Below are positions 51,128 through 59,033 of a stretch of 64,000 bases of DNA, in pieces. Within the stretch, counting starts at the first letter, position 1. The number at the start of each line of letters is the position of its first letter. Position numbers and translations under genes: made by a program. Origin of the DNA: Pseudomonas hefeiensis. Lineage in GTDB: Bacteria > Pseudomonadota > Gammaproteobacteria > Pseudomonadales > Pseudomonadaceae. The stretch lies in contig NZ_CP117449.1 in assembly GCF_030687835.1 (NCBI RefSeq), positions 2,046,001 to 2,110,000 on the forward strand, given 5' to 3'. The notes under the pieces were generated by a model that did not search any database, was not told the DNA's origin, and saw nothing but the letters and a program-made list of their open reading frames with translations.

Positions 51128-51649
51128 ATGTTAATGGCAAACCGCTTGATCCTGACCGCCTTTGCACTGGTGCTCAGCGCACCATCGTGGGCGTCACCGG
51201 GCCATTTTGATTTCGGCCAGCCTGCGTCGGCGGCCAAGGCCAGTCGCAGCATCGATGTGGTGATGGGGGATATGACCTTCGATCCCGGCGCACTTGATAT
51301 CAAGGCAGGGGAGACCGTTCGGTTCGTCCTGATCAATAAAGGTCAGTTGCTGCATGAGTTCAACCTGGGCAATGCCGCGATGCACGCCCAACATCAGCAG
51401 GAAATGCTCAAGATGCAACAGAGCGGACAGTTGACCCCGACCGCGATGAAGCAGGGGATGGCTCATGGCTCCATGGCCCACGGGCAGGCCGGTATGCGCC
51501 ATGAAGACCCCAACAGTGTGCTGGTGGAGCCGGGCAAAACCGCCGAGCTGACCTGGACCTTCAACAAGACCATGCGGCTGGAGTTCGCCTGTAATGTGCC
51601 TGGCCATTACCAGGCCGGGATGAAAGGCAAGCTGACAGTCAGTCAGTAA
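51128..51649 (+). CDS. Periplasmic cupredoxin (blue copper protein)
   Basis: A 173-residue exported cupredoxin. The signal peptide spans about residues 1-22 (SAPSWA cleavage). The mature fold starts DVVMGDMTFDPGALDIKAGE and shows type 1 copper ligands: His in LLHEFNLGN and Cys, His and Met in FACNVPGHYQAGM. A Met/His-rich insert (MAHGSMAHGQAGMRHED) may bind extra copper. ATG 51128 is 7 nt from AGGAG; ATG 51122 is too close to it. It likely handles periplasmic copper under the divergent CopRS-like pair. Confidence 0.9.
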   Translation: MLMANRLILTAFALVLSAPSWASPGHFDFGQPASAAKASRSIDVVMGDMTFDPGALDIKAGETVRFVLINKGQLLHEFNLGNAAMHAQHQQEMLKMQQSGQLTPTAMKQGMAHGSMAHGQAGMRHEDPNSVLVEPGKTAELTWTFNKTMRLEFACNVPGHYQAGMKGKLTVSQ

Positions 51650-51710
51650 GCACTCAAAGGCTGGGGCAAAGGCTGATAGAATCTGCTGATTCTTCAGTCA
51701 GGTTTCCGTC

Positions 51711-52541
51711 ATGCATCCCGCAGCCGAACATTCGCCGCTGGGCAAATCCAGCGAATACATTGCCACGTACACGCCGTCATTGCTGTTCCCGATCCCGCGC
51801 ACCGCGAAATGGGCGGAACTGGGTCTGACGGCCGAGACCCTGCCGTACAAGGGCGTGGATTTCTGGAACTGTTTCGAGCTGTCATGGCTGCTGCCGTCCG
51901 GCAAACCGGTAGTGGCCATTGGCGAATTCGCAATTGCGGCGGACTCACCGAACATCATCGAATCCAAATCCTTCAAGCTGTACCTCAACTCGCTGAACCA
52001 GACACCATTCGCTGATACCGCGAGCCTGGAAGCGACCCTGCGCCAGGACTTGTCTGCGGCTGCGGGCAAACCCGTCGGCGTGCGGATCCGTAGCCTGAAG
52101 GACGTGGAAGGTGAAGGTGTCGTGGCATTGCCCGGCGTGTGCATCGATGACTTGGACATCACCGTCGACTCTTACGAGCATCCGCGCCCGGAGCTGCTGC
52201 GTTGCGATGATTCGCGCATCGTGGAGGCAAGCCTGCACAGCCATCTGCTCAAATCCAATTGCCCGGTGACCAGCCAGCCAGACTGGGGCAGCGTGGCGGT
52301 GCAATATCGCGGCGCGGCGCTGGACCCTGCCAGCCTGCTGGCCTACATCGTCAGCTTCCGCCAGCATTCGGATTTTCATGAGCAGTGCGTGGAACGGATT
52401 TTTCTCGACCTGCAGCGGCTACTCAAGCCGGAAAAGTTGACGGTGTATGCGCGTTATGTGCGCCGGGGTGGGCTGGACATCAACCCGTATCGCAGTACTG
52501 AAGAGGTACAACTGCCGAACCATCGCCTGGTCCGGCAATAA
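51711..52541 (+). CDS. queF: NADPH-dependent 7-cyano-7-deazaguanine reductase
   Basis: A 276-residue QueF of the long (bimodular) type, reducing preQ0 to preQ1 in queuosine tRNA modification. The QueF motif [12 protein letters not shown] is at residues 83-94 and the thioimide-forming Cys184 is in [14 protein letters not shown]. The Asp and His of [15 protein letters not shown] complete the active site. The start follows CAGGTTTCCGTC. Same strand as the cupredoxin but with no obvious functional link. Confidence 0.96.
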   Translation: MHPAAEHSPLGKSSEYIATYTPSLLFPIPRTAKWAELGLTAETLPYKGVDFWNCFELSWLLPSGKPVVAIGEFAIAADSPNIIESKSFKLYLNSLNQTPFADTASLEATLRQDLSAAAGKPVGVRIRSLKDVEGEGVVALPGVCIDDLDITVDSYEHPRPELLRCDDSRIVEASLHSHLLKSNCPVTSQPDWGSVAVQYRGAALDPASLLAYIVSFRQHSDFHEQCVERIFLDLQRLLKPEKLTVYARYVRRGGLDINPYRSTEEVQLPNHRLVRQ

Positions 52542-52550
52542 AGATCTAAT

Positions 52551-52638
52551 GTGGGAGGGGGCTTGCTCGCGAATGCGGTATGTCAATCGACATCGGTGTT
52601 GGATGTACCATCGCCTTCGCGAGCAAGCCCGCTCCCAC
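52551..52638. repeat. REPIN
   Basis: GTGGGAGGGGGCTTGCTCGC (52551) and GCGAGCAAGCCCGCTCCCAC (ending 52638), inverted with one mismatch, between queF and its terminator. Confidence 0.9.
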
Positions 52639-52668
52639 AGGGGATTGCGTTTCATATCGTGAAAACTG

Positions 52669-52702
52669 AAAAAGCCCCGCTAGCGATAGCAGGGCTTTTT
52701 GC
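52669..52702. terminator. Bidirectional terminator between queF and DUF4404 gene
   Basis: AAAAAGCCCCGCTA / TAGCAGGGCTTTTT around GCGA; both ends carry the needed T- or A-run. Confidence 0.88.
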
Positions 52703-52713
52703 ATTTGAAGGGT

Positions 52714-52977
52714 TCAGATCCCCATGTTGCCCAAGGCTTGCACGATGTTGCGCAAGGTCCCGGCAATGGTAGGGTGATCCAGTTCGAAGCGCTCGACGGC
52801 CAGGTTCACGCCATCGACCAGGTCAGCATTCTGAAGCTTATTATCCAGTTCGATCTCGGCTTCGAGCTGCATCATCAGTTGATGCAGATTCTCGCGCTCC
52901 GGCTCGGAAAGCGGCGGGTTCTGTTCCAATTGCTCGCGCAGTTCATCAAGTTGTTTCTGCAGTTCGCGGGCAGGCAT
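52714..52977 (-). CDS. DUF4404 family protein
   Basis: An 87-residue, almost wholly helical protein starting MPARELQKQLDELREQLEQN, a coiled-coil pattern, and ending in LRNIVQALGNMGI. This is the DUF4404 pattern. The start at 52977 follows GGGAG by about 8 nt; an upstream ATG at 53010 has no support. No function is assigned to the family. Confidence 0.82.
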   Translation of the reverse strand: MPARELQKQLDELREQLEQNPPLSEPERENLHQLMMQLEAEIELDNKLQNADLVDGVNLAVERFELDHPTIAGTLRNIVQALGNMGI

Positions 52978-53086
52978 TGGCGTACTCCCTTTATTGATAG
53001 GCACAGCCATGGACCGCGACGGTGCGTCAAAAGTCCGTGGCTTGCCTTAAGAGTAATCCACCCTCGTGCACCTTGCATGATCTCGG

Positions 53087-53707
53087 TCAGGGCTTTTCGC
53101 CTTTGAGCCGACGCAGGCTGATATCCGCCAGGCAGGTGTCGAGTTCACCCAGATGATCGATCACCGAATGCACGCCCAGGCCGAACAGCTGCACGGTCGC
53201 CTTCGCGCGCTTGGTCTCCCGTTCCTGTTGGCTCAGGACCTGCCATTCGTTCGGTGCCAGACCACACAGCGAGCCGCAGGAGGCCAGCCCGATGGTCCAC
53301 AAACCTGCATTGAGCCCCGACTGCAACAAACGAGGCTCACCGCTGACCAGCACGCAACCGTCCAATTGCTGGACGTTTAATGCCATCAAGGCCTGCCAGC
53401 AAGCATGCGGGGCCGGCCAAGGATAATTTGTTGCTGGAAGTTGCGGCGCTTTGATCCACGCCGGTAACGAAGCTGCCAGGCTATGACTGACGGCCGGTGG
53501 CAGCTCGTCGAGCCAGGCGCAGGGAGTCTCCTGAAGCTGCAAAAGACGCAGGCTTTCGAGGGCACCGGGGGTCGGCTGCGAATGCTCAGTAGGTATTGCA
53601 CCTGACTGTCGCGCCCTTGCCCCGAAATCCACCAGGCAACCGCTCAAGCCAAACAGTACGGCGGTCAGGCTGGGTGCGGGCAGGGGCAGGGTTTCGGCGC
53701 GGGGCAT
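53087..53707 (-). CDS. HAD-like protein related to phosphonatase, nucleophile lost
   Basis: A 206-residue protein in the place where P. aeruginosa carries a phosphonoacetaldehyde hydrolase-like gene. The N-terminal HAD loop reads TAVLFGLSGCLVDFGARA; in active phosphonatases this loop is xxFDWAGTTVDFG, so the nucleophile Asp is replaced by Gly here. Later parts (CVLVSGEPRLLQSGLNAGLWTIGL) resemble the HAD motif around the second aspartates, but degenerately. A C-terminal helical tail follows. It is probably not a phosphatase in the normal sense; binding or regulatory roles are possible. Relation to the family is inferred from pattern and location only. Confidence 0.6.
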   Translation of the reverse strand: MPRAETLPLPAPSLTAVLFGLSGCLVDFGARARQSGAIPTEHSQPTPGALESLRLLQLQETPCAWLDELPPAVSHSLAASLPAWIKAPQLPATNYPWPAPHACWQALMALNVQQLDGCVLVSGEPRLLQSGLNAGLWTIGLASCGSLCGLAPNEWQVLSQQERETKRAKATVQLFGLGVHSVIDHLGELDTCLADISLRRLKGEKP

Positions 53708-53908
53708 GGGAGCGTCCTTGAAATATCTCGCAGCCTAACCTTCGTCAATGACAGTCCAATGACAGTGAAATGATGGCGTTAGATTGCGGAAAGATCCTAC
53801 AGTCAGCTTCTCTTTCAGTGCTGTCTATCCAGGCGTTCCGCTTTATACTAGCGCCCTTACCGCCTGGGCTCGGCGCCCTTGCCTGAATAATCCAAGGAGT
53901 TTTCCCCT

Positions 53909-54598
53909 ATGCGCTGGAGCCATTGTCTAGCTCAGTTGTGCTTCTCTGCCTGCGTCCTGCTGGTTCCGTTCGCCGCCCAGGCCGCTACGGAAGACGATCC
54001 TTGGGAAAGCATCAACCGCCCGATCTTTACCTTCAACGACACCGTTGATACCTACGCGCTCAAGCCGCTGGCCCAGGGTTATCAGTACGTGACGCCACAG
54101 TTTCTCGAAGACGGCATCCACAACATGTTCCGCAACATCGGTGATGTGGGCAACCTGGCCAACAATGTATTGCAGGCCAAGCCGGCTGCTGCCGGGGTCG
54201 ACACGGCCCGGTTGATCTTCAACACCACCTTCGGCCTGTTGGGCTTCTTCGACGTGGGCACCCATATGGGCCTGCAACGCAGCGATGAAGATTTCGGCCA
54301 GACCCTGGGTTATTGGGGAGTCGGCAGTGGTCCGTACGTGATGCTGCCGTTGTTGGGTCCAAGCACCCTGCGCGACGCGCCGGCCAAGCTTGTCGATGAC
54401 TACACGGCCCCTTATCGTTATATCGACAACGTCTCGGTGCGTAACTCGATCTTCGGCTTGAACATCGTCGACACCCGCGCCAGCCTGCTGTCTGCCGAAA
54501 AACTGGTGAGCGGCGACAAGTACGTGTTTATCCGCAACGCCTTCCTGCAGAACCGCGAATTCAAGGTCAAGGACGGCCAGGTCGAAGACGATTTCTGA
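53909..54598 (+). CDS. mlaA: MlaA/VacJ family outer-membrane lipid-asymmetry protein
   Basis: A 229-residue MlaA, which removes misplaced phospholipids from the outer leaflet and passes them to MlaC. The signal peptide ends near LLVPFAAQA (about residue 26). The family pattern follows: DPWESINRPIFTFND, then RFIFNTTFGLLGFFD-like RLIFNTTFGLLG, and GYWGVGSGPYVMLPLLGPST. There is no Cys lipobox after the signal, unlike E. coli MlaA. A terminator lies right behind the stop. Confidence 0.92.
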   Translation: MRWSHCLAQLCFSACVLLVPFAAQAATEDDPWESINRPIFTFNDTVDTYALKPLAQGYQYVTPQFLEDGIHNMFRNIGDVGNLANNVLQAKPAAAGVDTARLIFNTTFGLLGFFDVGTHMGLQRSDEDFGQTLGYWGVGSGPYVMLPLLGPSTLRDAPAKLVDDYTAPYRYIDNVSVRNSIFGLNIVDTRASLLSAEKLVSGDKYVFIRNAFLQNREFKVKDGQVEDDF

Positions 54599-54613
54599 TT
54601 TCGACCTGCACGC

Positions 54614-54643
54614 AGGAAGGCGGCCCTTGAGGCCGCCTTCTTT
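54614..54643 (+). terminator. mlaA terminator
   Basis: GAAGGCGGCC-CTTGA-GGCCGCCTTC followed by TTTGCTTT. 15 nt past the stop. Confidence 0.88.
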
Positions 54644-54942
54644 GCTTTGGCACGCCGTTTTGGCAAGGATCGAACCTTCCATTGAGTTACGCTTCGCTCG
54701 GTTCTTATAACTCTCTGTACTTTGACAAACCAAGACGGCAAGCGGCTATCTGCATGAGCTTGAAACACCCCGCGGATGGGAGTACCGTCTGCGCCTTAGA
54801 AGGGCACCTCTGATGTAACTGTGTGTAGGACAAGGGCCTGCACCCGGTACGACAGAGAGGCTAGAAAGCGAATCCAGTAGTGAGCGCCAGGCCCGGTTGC
54901 CCAGCCCGCTACGCCAACCTAATTCTGGCGCCGTTTGCCCAC
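54644..54942. other. Intergenic region ahead of rssB
   Basis: About 300 bases without a supportable gene. TTGACA at 54722-54727 with CTATCT 18 nt later is a possible weak promoter for rssB. The sequence is GC-poorer than neighbours but shows no repeat. Confidence 0.4.
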
Positions 54943-56124
54943 ATGCCAAAAACCAGTGCCACGCTGCTGATAATCGATGATGACGAAGTGGTGCGAGCCA
55001 GCCTCGCAGCCTACTTGGAAGACAGCGGTTTCAGCGTCCTGCAGGCCAGCAACGGTCAACAGGGTCTTCAGGTATTCGAGCAAGACAAGCCCGACCTGGT
55101 CATCTGCGACCTGCGCATGCCGCAGATGGGCGGACTCGAACTCATTCGCCAGGTCACCGAGCTTTCCTCGCAGACCCCGGTCATCGTGGTTTCGGGTGCG
55201 GGCGTGATGAATGACGCGGTCGAGGCGTTACGCTTGGGCGCGGCCGATTACCTGATCAAGCCCCTTGAAGACCTGGCCGTGCTCGAACACTCGGTGCGTC
55301 GGGCCTTGGACCGTTCACGCCTGCTGGTGGAGAACCAGCGTTACCGCGAAAAGCTGGAAACCGCCAACCGCGAGCTGGAAGCCAGCCTGAACCTGCTGCA
55401 GGAAGACCAGAACGCCGGCCGCCAGGTGCAGATGAACATGTTGCCGGTCAGCCCTTGGACCGTCGACGATTTCCGTTTTGCCCACCAGATCATCCCGTCG
55501 TTGTATCTGTCGGGAGATTTTGTGGACTATTTCCGGGTAGATGAACGTCGCGTGGCGTTCTATCTGGCGGACGTTTCCGGCCACGGCGCATCGTCAGCGT
55601 TCGTGACGGTGCTGTTGAAGTTCATGACCACACGCCTGTTGTTCGAGTCCAAGCGCAACGGCACATTGCCAGAGTTCAAACCCTCAGAAGTTCTTGGGCA
55701 TATCAACCGGGGCCTGATCAGTTGTAAGCTGGGTAAACACGTCACAATGGTCGGCGGAGTCATCGACGAGGAGACGGGTTTGTTGACCTACAGTATCGGC
55801 GGTCATCTGCCGTTGCCTGTGTTGTATACGCCAGACAGTGTTCGTTACCTGGAAGGGCGTGGTTTGCCGGTGGGCCTGTTCAATGAGGCTACCTACGAAG
55901 ACCACGTGCTGGAACTGCCGTCGACCTTCAGCCTGACGCTGATGTCTGATGGCATTCTGGACCTTTTGTCAGAACCTACACTCAAAGAGAAAGAAGCGGC
56001 CTTGCCTGAACGGGTAAGCGCAGCGGGCGGCAGCCTGGAAGGCTTGCGTCAAGTGTTTGGATTAGCCACGCTAGGGGAGATGCCGGATGATATCGCCCTG
56101 TTAGTGTTGAGCAGGAATCTTTGA
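54943..56124 (+). CDS. rssB: Response regulator RssB (receiver plus PP2C-like domain)
   Basis: A 393-residue two-domain protein. The receiver domain has LLIIDDDEV, phosphoacceptor Asp in VICDLRMPQMGGLEL, and YLIKPLEDL with the conserved Lys. A coiled-coil linker (residues about 125-170) leads to a SpoIIE/PP2C-like phosphatase domain with LADVSGHGASSAFV, SDGILDL and PDDIALLVLS, the metal-binding pattern. In Pseudomonas RssB with this layout controls the RpoS stress sigma factor together with the anti-sigma antagonist RssC. ATG 54943 gives MPKTSATLLIIDDDE; the frame extends 21 codons without homology. Its stop overlaps rssC. Confidence 0.92.
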   Translation: MPKTSATLLIIDDDEVVRASLAAYLEDSGFSVLQASNGQQGLQVFEQDKPDLVICDLRMPQMGGLELIRQVTELSSQTPVIVVSGAGVMNDAVEALRLGAADYLIKPLEDLAVLEHSVRRALDRSRLLVENQRYREKLETANRELEASLNLLQEDQNAGRQVQMNMLPVSPWTVDDFRFAHQIIPSLYLSGDFVDYFRVDERRVAFYLADVSGHGASSAFVTVLLKFMTTRLLFESKRNGTLPEFKPSEVLGHINRGLISCKLGKHVTMVGGVIDEETGLLTYSIGGHLPLPVLYTPDSVRYLEGRGLPVGLFNEATYEDHVLELPSTFSLTLMSDGILDLLSEPTLKEKEAALPERVSAAGGSLEGLRQVFGLATLGEMPDDIALLVLSRNL

Positions 56125-56606
56125 TGAGTACCGGTAGAATCCAGTTCGCCGAGCAGGACGGCACCTTTGTCCTGAAGTTTGTCGGTGAAGTGCGCCTGAC
56201 CCTCTGTTCGGCGCTGGATGCGACTATTGAGCGGATCTTCACCGCGTTGAACTTCAACGCCATCGTGATCGACCTGACCGAAACCCGCAGCATCGACAGC
56301 ACCACCCTGGGCCTGCTGGCCAAGCTGTCGATCCTGTCGCGGCAAAAGGTCGGCCTGCTGCCGACCGTCGTCACCACCCACAACGACATCACCCGTCTGC
56401 TGCAATCCATGGGCTTCGACCAGGTGTTCAATATCGTGGGCGATCCCGTGCCATGCCCTGAGTGCCTGGACGATCTGCCTGATCAGGATCAATCGGAAGA
56501 GGAAGTGCGGATCAAGGTGCTCGAAGCCCACAAGATTCTCATGGGGCTGAACGATTCCAATCGTGAAGCGTTTCATGACCTGGTGAGTGCGCTGGAACGG
56601 CCCTGA
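56124..56606 (+). CDS. rssC: STAS-domain anti-sigma factor antagonist RssC
   Basis: A 160-residue protein with an N-terminal STAS domain (about residues 1-110). The phosphoacceptor Ser is in ETRSIDSTTLGLLAKLS. A C-terminal extension of about 50 residues (CPECLDDLPDQDQSEEEV) is acidic with a CxxC pair (CPEC). It overlaps the rssB stop (TGATG), so it is translationally coupled and probably is the substrate of the RssB phosphatase domain, tuning RpoS. Confidence 0.9.
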   Translation: MSTGRIQFAEQDGTFVLKFVGEVRLTLCSALDATIERIFTALNFNAIVIDLTETRSIDSTTLGLLAKLSILSRQKVGLLPTVVTTHNDITRLLQSMGFDQVFNIVGDPVPCPECLDDLPDQDQSEEEVRIKVLEAHKILMGLNDSNREAFHDLVSALERP

Positions 56607-56637
56607 TCCATCGGTTTGCGTAGACTGAGCGGGCCTC

Positions 56638-56730
56638 ATCGCGCGCAGGCTCGCTCCCACAAGGTCTTGCATCGACCCCCATCTCCGAATCGCCCAAAAG
56701 CCCCCTGTGGGAGCGAGCCTGCTCGCGATT
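56638..56730. repeat. REPIN
   Basis: ATCGCGCGCAGGCTCGCTCC (56638) and GGAGCGAGCCTGCTCGCGAT (ending 56729), inverted with one difference, between rssC and the tal terminator. Confidence 0.9.
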
Positions 56731-56763
56731 ACGTCCGGCCAGCCGCCACCTTCCCAAGCATAT

Positions 56764-56799
56764 AAAAAAGGGCGAACCCAGCAAGGTTCGCCCTTTTTC
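56764..56799. terminator. Terminator between rssC and tal
   Basis: AAAAAGGGCGAACC / GGTTCGCCCTTTTT around CAGCAA; both strands have the U-tract, serving tal on the minus strand and rssC on the plus strand. Confidence 0.9.
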
Positions 56800-56815
56800 T
56801 TACTTCGAAATCACC

Positions 56816-57742
56816 TCAAAGCTTGGCTTGCAGCAACGCCTCCAGCTTCTCCTGGTCCCGAGCGAACTGACGAATGCCTTCAGCCAGTTTCTCGGTCGCC
56901 ATGGCGTCCTCGTTGGACAACCAGCGGAACTGCGCTTCATTGAGACTCAAGCGCGCTTCGCCGGCTTGGCCAGGCGCCAGTTTACGTTCCAGCTTGCCCT
57001 CGTCGACGGCCAGTTTTTCCAGCAGATCCGGGCTGACCGTCAAGCGGTCGCAGCCGGCCAGTTGCTCGATCTGGTTGAGGTTGCGGAAGCTTGCGCCCAT
57101 GACCACGGTTTTGTAGTCATTGGCTTTGTAATAGTTGTAGATGCGCGTCACCGACTGCACGCCCGGATCATCGGCACCGGTGTAGTCGTTGCCATTGGCC
57201 TTCTTGTACCAGTCGTAGATGCGGCCGACAAAGGGCGAAATCAGGAACACGCCGGCATCGGCACAGGCCGCAGCCTGGGCGAAGGAGAACAGCAGCGTGA
57301 GGTTGCACTGGATGCCTTCACGCTCCAACTGCTCGGCGGCGCGAATACCTTCCCAGGTGGACGCGATCTTGATCAGCACGCGATCACGGCCAATACCGGC
57401 CTTTTCGTACAGGTCGATCAGGCGATGCGCACGTTTCAACATGGCTTCGGTATCGAACGACAGGCGCGCATCCACTTCGGTGGAAATACGCCCCGGAATC
57501 ACCTTCAGAATCTCTTGCCCAACCGCCACGGCGAAACGGTCGCTGGCCAGGCCTACATCGCCTTTGCAATCCGCCACACAGGCGTTCAGCAGCTCGGCGT
57601 AGCCTTGAATGGCCGAGGCCTTGAGCAGCAGGGAGGGGTTGGTGGTGGCATCCACGGGTTTAACCCGGGCGATGGCTTCGAAGTCGCCGGTATCGGCCAC
57701 TACGGTAGTGAATTGTTTGAGTTGTTCCAGCTTGGAAGTCAT
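56816..57742 (-). CDS. tal: Transaldolase
   Basis: A 308-residue class I transaldolase of the pentose phosphate pathway. The Schiff-base Lys125 is in [26 protein letters not shown] and [19 protein letters not shown] are the family strands. The start at 57742 ([19 protein letters not shown]) is the standard one; the frame extends upstream without homology. Length is slightly below E. coli TalB (317) but normal for Pseudomonas. A terminator sits 17 bp behind the stop. Confidence 0.96.
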   Translation of the reverse strand: MTSKLEQLKQFTTVVADTGDFEAIARVKPVDATTNPSLLLKASAIQGYAELLNACVADCKGDVGLASDRFAVAVGQEILKVIPGRISTEVDARLSFDTEAMLKRAHRLIDLYEKAGIGRDRVLIKIASTWEGIRAAEQLEREGIQCNLTLLFSFAQAAACADAGVFLISPFVGRIYDWYKKANGNDYTGADDPGVQSVTRIYNYYKANDYKTVVMGASFRNLNQIEQLAGCDRLTVSPDLLEKLAVDEGKLERKLAPGQAGEARLSLNEAQFRWLSNEDAMATEKLAEGIRQFARDQEKLEALLQAKL

Positions 57743-57919
57743 GAGCGTGCTCTGTCCTATGGGTCTGTTGACATTACCCGAGGGCCGGCAGCCACTCAAG
57801 GGCGTGAAGAGGGATCGATGGCCCCAGCGGCAACAACCAGAAAACGGTTGTTTGAAAGGCCGGGCAGGTATCGGTAGATACGATGCCAAAACAGCACGCA
57901 GGTTCAAAGCAAGTGACGG

Positions 57920-58930
57920 TTAACGCCCTTCGAGCAACTGCCCCGCCTGATCCAGCAGCGCCAACGGATCCTTGGCCTTGTGAATATCCACCGACAACAA
58001 CTGCCGAAACCGCCGCGCCCCCGGAAAACCGGTGCCGAGCCCCAGCACGTGTCGGGTGATGTGATGCATCGCCCCGCCTGCGGCCAAGTGATTGGCGATA
58101 TATGGCCGCAACTGCGCCAGCGCCTCGGCCCGGGTGATGACTGGAGCGGTGCTGCCAAACAGTTGTTGATCCACCTCGGCCAACAGATACGGGTTGTGAT
58201 AGGCCTCGCGCCCCAGCATCACGCCGTCGAACGTGCGCAAATGCTCATGACACGCCTCCAGCGTCTTGATCCCGCCGTTGAGCACGATCTCCAGCTCCGG
58301 AAAGTCCGCCTTCAGCCGCGCCGCCACGTCATAACGCAGTGGCGGGATGTCGCGATTTTCCTTCGGCGACAACCCCTCCAGAATCGCAATCCGCGCATGT
58401 ACGGTAAAGCTCGTACATCCGGCCTCGCGCACCGTCCCGACAAACTCACACAACTGCTCGTAGCTGTCCCGCCCGTTGATCCCGATCCGATGCTTGACCG
58501 TCACCGGAATCGACACCGCATCACGCATCGCCTTCACACAATCGGCCACCAACTCAGGATGCCCCATCAGGCAGGCGCCGATCATGTTGTTCTGCACTCG
58601 ATCGCTCGGGCAGCCGACGTTGAGGTTGACCTCATCGTAGCCGTGTTCCTGGGCCATGCGGGCGCAGGCGGCCAGATCGGCTGGGACACTGCCGCCCAAT
58701 TGAAGCGCCAGGGGATGTTCGGCTTCGTGGTGGCGCAGGAAGCGTTCGTGATCGCCGTTGAGCAAGGCGCCGGTGGTGACCATTTCGGTGTAGAGCAGGG
58801 CGTGTTTGGAGAGGATGCGCAGGAAGAAGCGACAGTGGGCGTCGGTCCAATCCATCATGGGTGCAACACTAAAGCGCCGAGACAGCGTAGGCCTTGTATT
58901 TACTGGGCTAAAGCTCTGTTTATCTAGCAT
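57920..58930 (-). CDS. dusA: tRNA-dihydrouridine synthase A
   Basis: A 336-residue DusA, reducing U20/U20a of tRNAs with FMN and NADPH. FSVAPMMDWTDAHCRFFLR opens the TIM barrel, the active-site Cys is in NLNVGCPSDRVQNN, and VKHRIGIN and LNGGIKTLEAC follow. The start at 58930 (MLDKQSFSPVNTRPTLSRR) gives the Pseudomonas length; upstream codons run into the integrase promoter region. The 5' end of dusA is a known hot spot for integrases, and one lies 103 bp away in divergent orientation, so the first codons may have been rebuilt by the inserted element. Confidence 0.93.
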   Translation of the reverse strand: MLDKQSFSPVNTRPTLSRRFSVAPMMDWTDAHCRFFLRILSKHALLYTEMVTTGALLNGDHERFLRHHEAEHPLALQLGGSVPADLAACARMAQEHGYDEVNLNVGCPSDRVQNNMIGACLMGHPELVADCVKAMRDAVSIPVTVKHRIGINGRDSYEQLCEFVGTVREAGCTSFTVHARIAILEGLSPKENRDIPPLRYDVAARLKADFPELEIVLNGGIKTLEACHEHLRTFDGVMLGREAYHNPYLLAEVDQQLFGSTAPVITRAEALAQLRPYIANHLAAGGAMHHITRHVLGLGTGFPGARRFRQLLSVDIHKAKDPLALLDQAGQLLEGR

Positions 58931-58988
58931 TTTCTTCAACGTGTTCTGGGCGTGATTTCGGGTGTTTTCAGGCGTTTTTGAGGGGTCG

Positions 58989-59029
58989 GTGGTACGATGT
59001 ACCACTTCAAAACTGACGCGTACCACTTT
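58989..59029. promoter_or_regulatory. Inverted and direct repeats ahead of the integrase
   Basis: GTGGTAC-GAT-GTACCAC (58989-59005) is a perfect dyad, and GTACCACTT recurs at 59020 in the same direction as its copy at 58999, 21 bp away. Suited to an operator or to integrase arm sites, 5-45 nt upstream of the integrase start. Confidence 0.6.
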
Positions 59030-59033
59030 TGAC

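Noticed and set aside
53708..53908. Repeated ATGACAGT words upstream of mlaA
   Set aside because: Only two short copies; no clear promoter or operator can be built from them.
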